From Comamonas koreensis (GTDB lineage: Bacteria > Pseudomonadota > Gammaproteobacteria > Burkholderiales > Burkholderiaceae_C): a stretch of DNA of 64,000 nucleotides. How positions within the stretch are numbered: position 1 is the first letter of the stretch; each line of letters opens with the position of its first letter. Where the stretch lies: contig NZ_JAJNCT010000004.1 of NCBI RefSeq assembly GCF_021026195.1, positions 54,111-118,110 on the forward strand. The letters are read 5' to 3'. Below, piece after piece: positions 32,653 through 41,360 of the stretch. The position numbers and the translations under genes were made by a program. Below the pieces are notes generated by a model, which worked only from the letters and a program-made list of their open reading frames with translations, had not been told where the DNA came from and made no database searches.

Positions 32653-33318
32653 TCAAGGCACGGACGCGGTAAAGCTCAACTGCCCGCTGTAATTGCCGGC
32701 GGTACGGCTGACGCTGTTGTCGTAGGCGAAGGTCCAGTTGGCCGTGCGGATGGTGACCAGGCTGTTGACCGTGCCAGTGCCACCCCCGGTGACGTTCACG
32801 CTGGTGCCAGTGCCGGTGGCCGGAATGGTGGGCGCCGGCAGCGCCGAGTCGCTGCTGGTCGCGCTGATCACGTTCATCGGTAGGGTGTTGCTGCCGCTGG
32901 TCAGCGCCGTGGTGACGGTGGCAAACACGCTGACCTGGCCGCCATTGCTGCGCACCTCCACAGGTAGCACGTTGCCGCTGGCGGTGACGGCGAATGGGGG
33001 CGCTGTGCCGTTCCAGTTGACGGCGGTGTTGTTGCCGTTGGCAGGCGTGGTGGGTACCGCCGGTATCGTCGGGCTCAAACTAAAGCCCACCAGTGAAGTG
33101 GTGCCGCCCGGTGTGGGCCAGGCGCCATTGCCGATGCGGAAAAACACATACTTGTCGATCTGGATGGCAAAGTTCAGCGCCACTGCCGGGGTGGTGCGCG
33201 GCAGGTTGCCGGTGCCGGAGCTGGCACTGCCCGCTTGCGCAACGGCACCCAGCGCCGTCAGCGCCACCGGCAGCAGCACCTGGCGCATGATGATCAGTGG
33301 GCAGCGCTGCGTGCTCAT
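32653..33318 (-). CDS. Secreted pilin-like protein (last gene of fimbrial-type operon)
   Basis: A 221-residue secreted protein. A signal peptide (MRQVLLPVALTALGAVAQAG) can start at the internal ATG 33288 or at 33318, where ATGA overlaps the chaperone stop; the overlap favours 33318 and translational coupling. The mature part is beta-rich and low in charge, with ALNFAIQIDKYVFFRIG, VNWNGTAPPFAVTASGNVL and the C-terminal strand AGNYSGQLSFTAS. The last motif matches the closing strand of spore-coat-U/Csu-like and CS1-type pilins (AGTYTGSVTYTA in the neighbour). It has no cysteine pair in the mature part. It is probably a minor pilin or tip subunit; that role is inferred from position. Confidence 0.72.
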   Translation of the reverse strand: MSTQRCPLIIMRQVLLPVALTALGAVAQAGSASSGTGNLPRTTPAVALNFAIQIDKYVFFRIGNGAWPTPGGTTSLVGFSLSPTIPAVPTTPANGNNTAVNWNGTAPPFAVTASGNVLPVEVRSNGGQVSVFATVTTALTSGSNTLPMNVISATSSDSALPAPTIPATGTGTSVNVTGGGTGTVNSLVTIRTANWTFAYDNSVSRTAGNYSGQLSFTASVP

Positions 33319-34130
33319 TGGAAATCCGCATTCAGCTTGAAGCTGCCCTTGTCCCAGTCCAGCAGGCCACTGGCCTTGATGGGGTAGCTGGGCTGGATGG
33401 CGGGCTGGCCATCTTCGCCCTTGGGGACCAGGGCCAGGTGGCGGGTCTGGCCCGGCATGATGGGTGTGCCTTCCACCGCCAGCGTGAAGTCGCGGCCTTT
33501 GGCATCCTTGGCGTCCACCGTGCCTTCGAGGCGGCCATGGGCATCGCCGCTGTTGCGCACGGTGATGGAGGGGCTGCGCTTGCCGGCCATCTCGCGCATG
33601 CCGATCTGCTGGACTTCGAGCTTGGGCTCGGCGCCACCCAGCATCACATAGACAGCCACGGCAATGCGGCCGGTCACTGGCAGGCTCAGGCTGGCGCCCC
33701 CGCTCTGGATGATGGTCTGCTGGGCCGGCTCCACCCCTTCAATGGCGATCATGAAGCGGCATTCGCCACGCGGCGCATCGGCCGGAGGTGTGATCTGGAA
33801 GCGGAAGGCCTGCTTGGTCTGCGCCGGTATCTTGACGCTGCGGCGCTCCAGCGCCACCCAGGGGCGGCAGCTGCCGGGCAGCAGCTCGTCGTGGTAGCTG
33901 ATATGGCCCTCGGCCGAGTAGCTCCAGTCCAGGGTGCGTACCGCCAAGGCGGTGGCGGCCGAGCCCAGGTTGTGCAGATCGATGGACTGGCCAATGCGCT
34001 CGCCGTTTTTGGCGCTCAGCTCAAAGCGCGAGGGGGATATCGCCATCTCGAACGGGGCGGCCTGGGCCAGGCAGGCGGCCAGGGACAAGGCCAGGGACAG
34101 CGGGTGGCGGAAGAAGCGGAAAAGGGTCAT
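33315..34130 (-). CDS. PapD-like periplasmic fimbrial chaperone
   Basis: A 271-residue periplasmic protein with signal peptide ending LAQAAP. The N-terminal domain opens FEMAISPSRFELSAKNGERI and continues SIDLHNLGSAATALAVRTLDW, as in immunoglobulin-like pilus chaperones. PADAPRGECRFMIAIEG is the matching strand-turn region, and the second domain has a PSITVRNSGDAHGRLEGTV segment. The usual PapD arginine-lysine pair is not clearly assignable. It overlaps its neighbours by four bases at each end (ATGA), so it is translationally coupled to them. It would deliver pilin-like subunits to the outer-membrane barrel. Confidence 0.78.
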   Translation of the reverse strand: MTLFRFFRHPLSLALSLAACLAQAAPFEMAISPSRFELSAKNGERIGQSIDLHNLGSAATALAVRTLDWSYSAEGHISYHDELLPGSCRPWVALERRSVKIPAQTKQAFRFQITPPADAPRGECRFMIAIEGVEPAQQTIIQSGGASLSLPVTGRIAVAVYVMLGGAEPKLEVQQIGMREMAGKRSPSITVRNSGDAHGRLEGTVDAKDAKGRDFTLAVEGTPIMPGQTRHLALVPKGEDGQPAIQPSYPIKASGLLDWDKGSFKLNADFQ

Positions 34131-34618
34131 GGCTGGGTCTCTATTTCAAAATAGGATTCAAAGCGCAGGCTGCCGCCCTGGCCCATCTGCAACTGGCGCT
34201 GGTCCAGGCGCAGCTGCAGGTCAAAACTCTCGGTGATCCAGGGCGCGCGCACCACGCCGCTCCAGACCAGCACACGGTCGCCGGGCCGGCCCATGCCGCC
34301 CTGGAACAGGCCGCCGCTGCGCCACTGCACCTGCATGCCCATGGGCGAGCGCAGGCCGGCTACCGCCAGGGGGATGACGTAGTAAATGCGTGCCTGCCTG
34401 CCCATATAGGGGGCGGTGGCCAGGCGGTATTCCACATGCCCGAAAGGCAGGCTGATGGTGTGCGGGTCCAGCATCTGCGCATTGCGAAAATCCGAGTTGA
34501 TCTGGGGACGTGGGGAGCTGGAGTCGTCCAGCCGGGTGGCCTGGGCATGGGCGCCTTGGCCGCAGGCGCCGGCCATGGCCAATAGAGCAGCACCACAGTA
34601 AAGGCGAAAGCTGGGCAT
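34127..34618 (-). CDS. Secreted protein of unknown function in fimbrial-type operon
   Basis: A 163-residue protein with a signal peptide (LLAMAGACGQGAHAQ) and a beta-rich mature region: RNAQMLDPHTISLPFGHVEY, YMGRQARIYYVIPLAVAGL and VLVWSGVVRAPWITESFDL. I do not recognise the family. The only cysteines are in the signal region. Its place between a pilin-like gene (12 bases upstream) and the chaperone (ATGA overlap) makes it an adaptor, anchor or second chaperone candidate. It has a normal start and no sign of truncation. Confidence 0.65.
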   Translation of the reverse strand: MPSFRLYCGAALLAMAGACGQGAHAQATRLDDSSSPRPQINSDFRNAQMLDPHTISLPFGHVEYRLATAPYMGRQARIYYVIPLAVAGLRSPMGMQVQWRSGGLFQGGMGRPGDRVLVWSGVVRAPWITESFDLQLRLDQRQLQMGQGGSLRFESYFEIETQP

Positions 34619-34630
34619 GGACCCGTCTCC

Positions 34631-35302
34631 TTATTCCATGGATGCGGTGAAATACACCGTGCCCCGGTAGGTACCTGCCGGGTAGAACGTGTCGTTCGCA
34701 TAGCTGAATGTCATGCGTGTGGCATTCAGGTTCCGAGACTGGTAGGTCCAGGTGCCCAGACAAAGGACGATGATGGGTATTGAGCAGAAGCTGGCATTGG
34801 CATTGAAGCTGGCCAGCTGCTGGTTGGTGGCGCCTGTGAACTGGCCGCTCTGGATATCGCCGGCCGCCGAGCCGCTGCTGTTGCTGACTGTCCAGCTGAT
34901 CTTGCTGAACGGGATGACGGTAGTGCCGCAAGGGCCACTTTGGCAGACCAGTCCGGCGCTGGAATCCACGCGCAAGGTGACCGGCCGGGCAACTTCCGAA
35001 GCCACGAAAGGGCGCACTGGTGTGACCGAGATATCGATGGCCGGCGATCCGGTCACTGCCGTAGGTGTGAGTCCGGCATTGTTGCCCGAGACATTGAACT
35101 GCACGGTATCCGTCCCGGAGGCCGACCCCACCTGCAGCGACAGCGCATAGTTGGTGGTGGCTGCGCTGTCGTTGACCGTGATGATGACAGCGTTGGCGGG
35201 GCCCATGGTGCCGCAGGCGAGCAGCACCAGCCCCGCACTCAGCGGTGCGCATGCTGCCTGCAGGACAGCACGCGCGGCGGTGGTTGCGTCGCGCTGGGGC
35301 AT
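34631..35302 (-). CDS. Secreted pilin-like protein with disulfide candidates
   Basis: A 223-residue secreted protein. The start is ATG 35302 (MPQRDATTAARAVLQAAC), which overlaps the TGA of the previous gene as TGATG. A signal peptide ends near TMGPANA. The mature region has YALSLQVGSASGTDTVQFNVSG, VCQSGPCGTT (a cysteine pair), SFCSIPIIVLCLGTWTYQ and the closing strand YPAGTYRGTVYFTAS. The same closing strand occurs in the neighbouring two pilin-like proteins. The open frame further upstream lies antiparallel in phase to the previous gene and is not coding. Confidence 0.72.
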   Translation of the reverse strand: MPQRDATTAARAVLQAACAPLSAGLVLLACGTMGPANAVIITVNDSAATTNYALSLQVGSASGTDTVQFNVSGNNAGLTPTAVTGSPAIDISVTPVRPFVASEVARPVTLRVDSSAGLVCQSGPCGTTVIPFSKISWTVSNSSGSAAGDIQSGQFTGATNQQLASFNANASFCSIPIIVLCLGTWTYQSRNLNATRMTFSYANDTFYPAGTYRGTVYFTASME

Positions 35303-35922
35303 CAGACGCCTGTGGCCGTGTAGGTGACCGAGCCGGTGTAGGTGCCGGCGCTCCATGCGGTGGCCGTGCCGGTCAGCGCATAGGTCCAGGTGCCACTCAA
35401 CAAGGTGTTGGGGGTGAGCGTGGTGGATGCGCAGGCGCCCAGGTTGGCTCCGGGATGGGGCACTGGTGTGGCGCCTGCGGACACGACGGTGAAGTTGGCG
35501 TTGGGTGGGCCTCCGGTAGCGGGGCTCCATGCACCCACGGCGCAATTGATGTTGGCGGTGCCGGCGTTGGTCCAGGCAGACACCGCCAGCACATTGCCTG
35601 CGGGAGTGACCGCCACGGTGGGCGCGGTCCCATCCCAGGGCACCTGAACGTTGTTGGCCGTGGCCGTGGGCGTGGTGCCGGGGGTGGGCGGGATGGTCAG
35701 CGCTGCGGTCCAGGTGACGGTGTCCTGAAGCGCATTGCTGGAGCCCACCTTGAGCAGGATCAGCTTGGGGATGACCACGCTCAGGTTGACCTTGGCGGTG
35801 GCGGTCACCGTGCCGGTGCCGGCCGAGGAGAAACCGTATTGGCTCTCCGCCAGGGCATGGCCGGCGTAGGCCAGCGCCAGGGCAGATCCCAGCGCCAATG
35901 CTTTCAATTTTGGGTGTTTCAT
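35302..35922 (-). CDS. Secreted pilin-like protein, probable major subunit
   Basis: A 206-residue secreted protein with signal peptide ending YAGHALAE. The mature domain begins SQYGFSSAGTGTVTATAKVN and has IPKLILLKVGSSNALQD, VPWDGTAPTVAVTPAGNVL, a cysteine pair (INCAV, LGACAS) and the closing strand AGTYTGSVTYTATGV. The whole resembles the other two subunits, suggesting a family expanded by duplication. As the first subunit gene after the barrel, it is the best candidate for the main pilin; this is inference. The stop overlaps the next start. Confidence 0.75.
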   Translation of the reverse strand: MKHPKLKALALGSALALAYAGHALAESQYGFSSAGTGTVTATAKVNLSVVIPKLILLKVGSSNALQDTVTWTAALTIPPTPGTTPTATANNVQVPWDGTAPTVAVTPAGNVLAVSAWTNAGTANINCAVGAWSPATGGPPNANFTVVSAGATPVPHPGANLGACASTTLTPNTLLSGTWTYALTGTATAWSAGTYTGSVTYTATGV

Positions 35923-36019
35923 GGTTTGAGTCTTTCAACAGAGCAAGCGCCTGAGCGCCGAGGTTCGCCCCACAACATGCACGGGGTGCGCAGGCTGGGG
36001 CCTGGGTTCTGCTGCATGG

Positions 36020-38272
36020 CTAGTCCTCCACCTTGGTGATAGGGATCTCGGCGTTGGCTTCGCCACGCAACGGAACATCAACGCTCAGTACCGTGCCGTC
36101 GGCAGCGCCCCAGGGCAGGGGCACGCTGTCGAGCGTGATGCTGAGCTGATGGCGGCCTACGCCGACCATCGGAAAATAGAAGCGCCCGTCGGCATCGGTG
36201 GTGCTGCGGTAACGCCCGTCGAGCACCACCTCGATGCCTTGCGCTCCGGCCTCATCGGCCTGGATGCGGCCATCCTTGTTCGCGTCATAGAACACGCGGC
36301 CGGCGACACTGCCGCTGCCATTGCCGGGCATGCCGCCAACGACAGCAAAGGGCCGGCCGGTTCCGCCTTCCCAGCGCAGATAGACATAGGCGGTCTTGTC
36401 GTTGCTCCGGTAGACCTGCGGGCTGGTCCAGCTGAGCACCTGGTTGGTGGCCAGGCGCGCCTGGTTGAGCAGCACGCCCATGCCCATGCTCCAGCCATTT
36501 CCCCACTGCTTTTCGGCCAGCAGATTGCCTGACAGGCCCCGGCTGGTAGAGAGCCCACCGCTTTGCGAGGTGTAGCGCAGGTTGCCGGAGAAGCTCAGCG
36601 TGTTGCTGGCCCAGTAGCGGCCTTGCACACCAGCGGTGGGGTAACGCTGGTGGGTGCCGTTGCTGCGGTCATCGGCCCAGCCCAGGGTGGTGACCAACTC
36701 AGAGCGCATGGTCTCGCGCTGGGCGCTGATCCAGTCCTGCTCCCACTGCAGCTCGCGCCCGGTGGCGGTGCCGTCGCCCAGCACAATCTGCTCATTGCTG
36801 CGCAGGCTCAGGCTGAAGCGCGAGCGCGGCAGCTCGCCAAAGCGGGTCTGGTAGTAGCCATAGGCGTAGAGGCTGCGCATCCTGCCCTCTAGGCCACCGC
36901 CCTGGCCGTGGCCCGCATAGCGCGTCTGGTACAGGTTGAGGTTGCCGCCCAGCGCGCTTCGGCGGTCCATCTGGTAGTGCAGGTTGCCGCTCAGCCCTAC
37001 GCGGGTCTGGCCTTGCTGGGCCGGCCAGCTGCTGGCGCGCATGCGCTCCACATCCACTCCGGTGCCCCAGCTCATGCGGCTGGTGCTGTGGTCCATGCGC
37101 CAGTAAGCCCCCTGGGTACCCGAGGGCAGCAGGTAGTCACCAAAATGCAGGTTCGGCCTGGTCACATAGGCGCCCCAGGTATGGCGGTAGCGGCCCCGCT
37201 TGGTATCTGCCTCCAGGTAGAGGCCTTGCGCGCTGCCAGAGGGGGTTTGCAGCGAATCGCTGCGGACGGTGCTGCCCAACGCGGTCAGACGGCCGCGCAG
37301 TGCGCCATCCTGCTGCGTAGGGGAGCCATAGCCCAGCGCTGCGGCCCAGCTGCTGACCCGCTTGCTGCCGCTGTCCTGGTCGCTCCACAGGCCATAGTCC
37401 ACTGCCGCAACGTTGTGGGCCTGGTTCAGCTGGCCTGCGGCATACCAGGCACCACCCAGGCGCTGGGTGGCGCCCACCCAGGCGACCGTGCCCTGGCTTT
37501 TCTCGAATCCGGGGTAGGGGCCGCCCAGCAGATCGCCTCTCTGGCCCATGCCTGCGCTGATGTCAAAGTCCGCGCCATAGAGGCGGGTGGACAGGCCTCG
37601 CACGGTGCTGGTGCCCAGCATCAGGCGGTAGTTCTGGCCCAGGCCCCGGGTCAGCTCGCTGTAGCCGTCACCGATGGTGGTGTCCATGCGGATGCCCGGT
37701 GTCAGGGGCATGGCCAGGTTCTGCACGGTGATGCGCTGGCTGTTGGATTGGCGGGCATAGCCCAGTGCGCCGATGCCATTGAAAGCGTCTTGCCCGCCAT
37801 GCATGCTGCGCACATCGGCCTGCAGCAGCCACTCGCCATAGTTCAGGGTTTGCTGGCGGTACTGGATGCGCTGGCCCAGCTCGGTGCCGCTTTGGCTGGC
37901 CAGCTGGCCACGGTCAGACTGCGCGATGCCCAGGCGGCTCTCCAGCGCCCAGCTGCGCAGTCCCAGCGGCAAGGTGCTGGGGTCGACTTCTTCGGCTTCA
38001 CCGGCCCGCAAGGCCGTCAGTTCATCGGCGCTCATGAAGTTGTCCTCATAGGCGGCGGGCGCCGCCTCGATGGCGGCGCGCAGCCGGGCCTGCTCAGCCT
38101 GGGCAGCGTCCAGTGACTCCACCCGGGCGCTGACTGACATATCGCTCTGCACCTGCGCTAGTGCCGCATGCCCACCAAGCACCAGCACCAGCACCCCGCC
38201 AGCGGCACGCCCCGTAAACGCCTGGAAAAAACCAGTGCCGCTGTACAAGGGTCGCCGCTCAACAACATGCAT
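36020..38272 (-). CDS. Outer-membrane beta-barrel protein with SdrD-B-like C-terminal domain (usher-like)
   Basis: A 750-residue secreted protein, first gene of the operon. A signal peptide ends near GGHAALAQ. Residues 100-640 show alternating strands and aromatic girdle residues typical of an outer-membrane barrel (RYRHTWGAYVTRPNLHFGDY, NLNLYQTRYAGHGQGGG, FSLSLRSNEQIVLGD). Near the C-terminus GSVAGRVFYDANKDGRIQAD and the following EAGAQGIEVVLDG give a Ca-binding SdrD-B/CNA-B-like fold, ending TTDADGRFYFPMVGVGRHQL. It occupies the usher position but lacks recognisable PapC or TcfC signature motifs. It probably translocates and anchors the subunits encoded after it; that function is inferred. 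Confidence 0.72.
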   Translation of the reverse strand: MHVVERRPLYSGTGFFQAFTGRAAGGVLVLVLGGHAALAQVQSDMSVSARVESLDAAQAEQARLRAAIEAAPAAYEDNFMSADELTALRAGEAEEVDPSTLPLGLRSWALESRLGIAQSDRGQLASQSGTELGQRIQYRQQTLNYGEWLLQADVRSMHGGQDAFNGIGALGYARQSNSQRITVQNLAMPLTPGIRMDTTIGDGYSELTRGLGQNYRLMLGTSTVRGLSTRLYGADFDISAGMGQRGDLLGGPYPGFEKSQGTVAWVGATQRLGGAWYAAGQLNQAHNVAAVDYGLWSDQDSGSKRVSSWAAALGYGSPTQQDGALRGRLTALGSTVRSDSLQTPSGSAQGLYLEADTKRGRYRHTWGAYVTRPNLHFGDYLLPSGTQGAYWRMDHSTSRMSWGTGVDVERMRASSWPAQQGQTRVGLSGNLHYQMDRRSALGGNLNLYQTRYAGHGQGGGLEGRMRSLYAYGYYQTRFGELPRSRFSLSLRSNEQIVLGDGTATGRELQWEQDWISAQRETMRSELVTTLGWADDRSNGTHQRYPTAGVQGRYWASNTLSFSGNLRYTSQSGGLSTSRGLSGNLLAEKQWGNGWSMGMGVLLNQARLATNQVLSWTSPQVYRSNDKTAYVYLRWEGGTGRPFAVVGGMPGNGSGSVAGRVFYDANKDGRIQADEAGAQGIEVVLDGRYRSTTDADGRFYFPMVGVGRHQLSITLDSVPLPWGAADGTVLSVDVPLRGEANAEIPITKVED

Positions 38273-38577
38273 TTGTAATTAGGGGTTAACTAGCGTTGGA
38301 TTTATTTTGCGCGGCTGCCACCAATCAAATGTCAATATTTGATACATAACGTTAAGTGTGTCAGAGGAGATGACAAAGTGGAATGGCGCCTTGTGTAAAG
38401 AACCTTGAAGCTTAATCCTGCGGTCAATCATGATCATTTATGAGCGTGCCATGTCATAAATCTATCTTTGATATAGATTGGTTGTATAAGCAATTTCTAA
38501 AATGACGGTATACCTTGAAGCGGCACGGCCCGCACCCATATAGACCCTTAATCTGTGTTGATGAAGACTGAGCTCCC
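38273..38577. other. Divergent control region between fimbrial-type operon and htpG
   Basis: An AT-rich region of 305 bp with no gene. It carries the sigma-32 promoter of htpG at 38514-38542. A TTGACA hexamer on the minus strand near 38330 may belong to the fimbrial-type operon, but no convincing -10 follows. Confidence 0.6.
38514..38542 (+). promoter_or_regulatory. Sigma-32 (RpoH) heat-shock promoter of htpG
   Basis: The -35 element CTTGAA (38514-38519) and the -10 element CCCATATA (38535-38542) are 15 bases apart, matching the RpoH consensus CTTGAAA/CCCATnT. The ATG of htpG follows 36 bases later, so transcription should start near 38550. Confidence 0.85.
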
Positions 38578-40527
38578 ATGACCAAAAAAACCCATTCCTT
38601 CCAGGCCGAAGTGGCCCAACTGCTCCACTTGGTGACGCATTCGCTGTATTCGAACCAAGAAATCTTCTTGCGCGAGCTGATCTCCAATGCGTCTGATGCA
38701 TGCGACAAACTGCGCTTTGAAGCACTCAATGACAGCGGTCTGTACGGCGACCAGCCCGATCTGGAAGTGCGCGTGTCCTATGACGACAAAGCCAAGACCC
38801 TGACCATCACCGACACCGGTATTGGCATGACCACGCAAGAGGCCATCGACAACCTGGGCACGATTGCCAAGAGCGGCACCAAGGCCTTCATGGACAAGCT
38901 CAGCGGCGACCAGAAGGCCGATTCGCAGCTGATCGGCCAGTTCGGCGTGGGCTTTTACTCCGGCTTTATCGTGGCCGACAAGATCACCGTCGAGTCGCGC
39001 CGTGCCGGTGCCGAGGCTTCGGAAGGCGTGCGCTGGACCAGCGGCGGCATGGGCGACTTCGAGGTCGAGCAGATCGAGCGTGCCCAGCGCGGCACCAGCA
39101 TCATCTTGCACCTGCGCGACGATGCGCAGGACTTCTTGAACGGCTACAAGCTCAAGGAAGTGATCGCCAAATACTCCGACCACATCAGCCTGCCCATCCT
39201 GATGGAAAAGGAAGAGTGGAAAGAGGGCGAGAACGAGCAGCCCGGCGAGATGGTAAAAACCGGCGAGTGGGAAACCGTGAACAAGGCCAGCGCGCTGTGG
39301 ACCCGCGCCAAGAAAGACATCAGCCCCGAGCAGTACCAGGACTTCTACAAGGCCATCAGCCACGACTACGAAGACCCGCTGACCTGGAGCCACAACCGCG
39401 TCGAAGGCAATACCGAGTACACGCAGCTGCTCTACATCCCCGCCAAGGCACCGTTTGACCTGTACCAGCAGGGCAAGCATGCGGGCATCAAGCTCTACGT
39501 CAAGCGCGTCTTCATCATGGACGATGCCCAGGCGCTGATGCCGCAGTACCTGCGCTTTGTCAAAGGTGTGATCGACTCGGCGGACCTGCCGCTGAATGTG
39601 AGCCGTGAGCTGCTGCAGGAAAGCCGCGATGTGCGCCTGATCCGTGATGGCTCGGTCAAGCGGGTTCTGTCGATGCTCGAAGACCTGGCGCGCCACGACA
39701 AGCCCCAGACCGCCGCCGAAGGCAGCGACGGCGTGGTGGATGTGGTGAGCGAAGACGACAAGGCCAAGGAAGGCAAGTACAGCCGCTTCTACAGCGAGTT
39801 TGGTGCCGTGCTCAAGGAAGGCCTGGGTGAGGACTTTGGCAACAAGGACCGCATCGCCAAGCTGCTGCGCTTTGCATCGACCACGCACGAGGGCCTGAAC
39901 ACCTCGTTTGCCGACTACAAGGCGCGCATGAAAGAGGGCCAGGAAGCCATCTACTACATCACCGCCGACACCCTGGCCGCCGCCAAGAGCAGTCCTCAGC
40001 TGGAAGTGTTCAAGAAAAAGGGCATCGAGGTGCTGCTGATGACCGACCGGGTCGACGAGTGGGCACTGAACTTCCTCCAGGACTTCGATGGCACGCCGCT
40101 GCAATCGGTGGCCAAGGGCGCTGTCGATCTGGGCAAGCTGCAGAACGAGGAAGAGAAGAAGGCCGCGGAGGAAGCTGCGGAAGCCTTCAAGCCCGTGCTG
40201 GCCCAGCTCAAGGAAGCGCTCAAGGACCGGGCCGAAGATGTGCGTGCGACCAGCCGCCTGGTGGATTCGCCCGCCTGCCTGGTGGTCTCCGACAGCGGCA
40301 TGAGCCTGCAGTTGGCCCGCTTGCTCAAGCAGGCCGGCCAGGCTGCGCCAGAGTCCAAACCGGTGCTGGAGGTCAATCCCGAGCACCCGCTGGTCAAGAA
40401 GCTGGACGGGTCGGTGCACTTCCATGACTTGGCCCAGATCCTGTTTGACCAGGCCGTGCTGGCCGAGGGTGGTCTGCCGGATGATCCCGCCGCCTATGTG
40501 AAACGGGTGAATGCGCTGCTGGCCTAA
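38578..40527 (+). CDS. htpG: Molecular chaperone HtpG (Hsp90)
   Basis: A 649-residue ATP-dependent cytoplasmic chaperone. The N-terminal GHKL ATPase has [19 protein letters not shown], the nucleotide motif [19 protein letters not shown] and the lid [16 protein letters not shown]. The middle domain contains [20 protein letters not shown] and [12 protein letters not shown]. The C-terminal dimerisation domain ends with [13 protein letters not shown] and has no MEEVD, as expected in bacteria. It follows a perfect-looking RpoH promoter, so it is heat-inducible, and it is ended by a strong terminator. The gene is complete. Confidence 0.98.
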   Translation: MTKKTHSFQAEVAQLLHLVTHSLYSNQEIFLRELISNASDACDKLRFEALNDSGLYGDQPDLEVRVSYDDKAKTLTITDTGIGMTTQEAIDNLGTIAKSGTKAFMDKLSGDQKADSQLIGQFGVGFYSGFIVADKITVESRRAGAEASEGVRWTSGGMGDFEVEQIERAQRGTSIILHLRDDAQDFLNGYKLKEVIAKYSDHISLPILMEKEEWKEGENEQPGEMVKTGEWETVNKASALWTRAKKDISPEQYQDFYKAISHDYEDPLTWSHNRVEGNTEYTQLLYIPAKAPFDLYQQGKHAGIKLYVKRVFIMDDAQALMPQYLRFVKGVIDSADLPLNVSRELLQESRDVRLIRDGSVKRVLSMLEDLARHDKPQTAAEGSDGVVDVVSEDDKAKEGKYSRFYSEFGAVLKEGLGEDFGNKDRIAKLLRFASTTHEGLNTSFADYKARMKEGQEAIYYITADTLAAAKSSPQLEVFKKKGIEVLLMTDRVDEWALNFLQDFDGTPLQSVAKGAVDLGKLQNEEEKKAAEEAAEAFKPVLAQLKEALKDRAEDVRATSRLVDSPACLVVSDSGMSLQLARLLKQAGQAAPESKPVLEVNPEHPLVKKLDGSVHFHDLAQILFDQAVLAEGGLPDDPAAYVKRVNALLA

Positions 40528-40548
40528 AACCGCAAATCATTGACGCAC

Positions 40549-40585
40549 AAAATCCCCGCAGGGTTAATGACCTGCGGGGATTTTT
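40549..40585 (+). terminator. Terminator after htpG
   Basis: AAAATCCCCGCAGG and CCTGCGGGGATTTTT form a 14-bp stem with an 8-base loop and a terminal T run. Confidence 0.95.
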
Positions 40586-41360
40586 ATTTTGAATGTCTTC
40601 ATTCAATTCCGCCGGATCTGGAAATTGCTTTTCTCCGATCGGTGGCGGCATATAACCCTGATGGAAGCGCTTACTTGCCGATGGCATTGATCTAAAATAC
40701 CTGAGAAAAACCCCGTTAATATTTGTTAACAATTAGATTGTAGGAGTAAGACTACAGCCCTGCCGGAGACTCTTGCGGCCAGCGAAAGTCGCCGAGCATC
40801 GTTTTTTTCTTGAGATCCACGCGCGCGCTGAGCCTTTTTCTTGCCTGAAGATGCGGCCCGCCCGTGTAACCAGGTTGCGGTCGCAAGCACACCACGCGTT
40901 TATTCCTGGATGGGTGCATGGTGTGACGGCCATGCAGAACCTCTTCAGCCTTTTTATATTATTTTCCATATAAATCAACATATTGCTGTGATTCAGGCCC
41001 GGCCCAGATGCACTCGTTGCATTTTCGTTAGAGCAGCGCCGGCGCTTGCCGCTAGAGCCTGATGTAACAAGGGATGAAGAGGGTGGTCATCACGGGGTGG
41101 CTTGCCGATCCCTGCTGCATCCATCGATGGTTTGCAAAGGCTATGAATGCTTATTCATTGTTTATGCGAATCATTGATATATATCTAATAATTTAAATAA
41201 AAGTTTATTGGATATATACGGTGAATCGCAGTGCTAAATTCGGGCCCCTTTGTTGCGTTATGCAACAGATGGGTTCTCAACCAGTTTCTACCGATGACGC
41301 CATCTGAACGGTGGCGGGGAAAACCGTTTTCGCTGCATCGGTAGTCCTTTTTATCACTGA
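40586..41360. other. AT-rich intergenic region with structured 3' portion
   Basis: About 775 bp with no convincing gene. Low-quality frames such as 40733-40981 (minus) show no family resemblance. The 3' part holds the inverted-repeat leader (41250-41344) of the multi-DUF11 gene. A small hairpin TGTAG/CTACA lies at about 40740-40757. Confidence 0.6.
41250..41344 (+). promoter_or_regulatory. Highly structured leader upstream of the exosortase substrate gene
   Basis: Several inverted repeats are packed into 95 bases: TGTTGC/GCAACA (about 41251-41266), CAGATGG/CCATCTG (41266-41272 and 41300-41306), CTACCGATG/CATCGGTAG (41288-41296 and 41336-41344), CGCCA/TGGCG (41298-41302 and 41312-41316) and AACGGT/ACCGTT (41307-41312 and 41323-41328). 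Some arms are shared, so alternative folds are possible. It does not match a riboswitch that I can recognise. Confidence 0.5.

Noticed and set aside
35303..35938. Open frame upstream of the 34631-35302 pilin gene in the same phase
   Set aside because: It overlaps the well-supported pilin gene 35302-35922 in another phase and has no export signal. The ATG at 35302 with a signal peptide is the real start.
40733..40981. Minus-strand frame of 82 codons in the htpG-DUF11 gap
   Set aside because: Odd composition with many scattered basic residues, no family and a weak start; more likely non-coding.
40586..41360. Possible c-di-GMP (GEMM) or other known riboswitch
   Set aside because: I looked for the conserved GEMM core words and did not find them. 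The inverted repeats are reported only as a structured leader.
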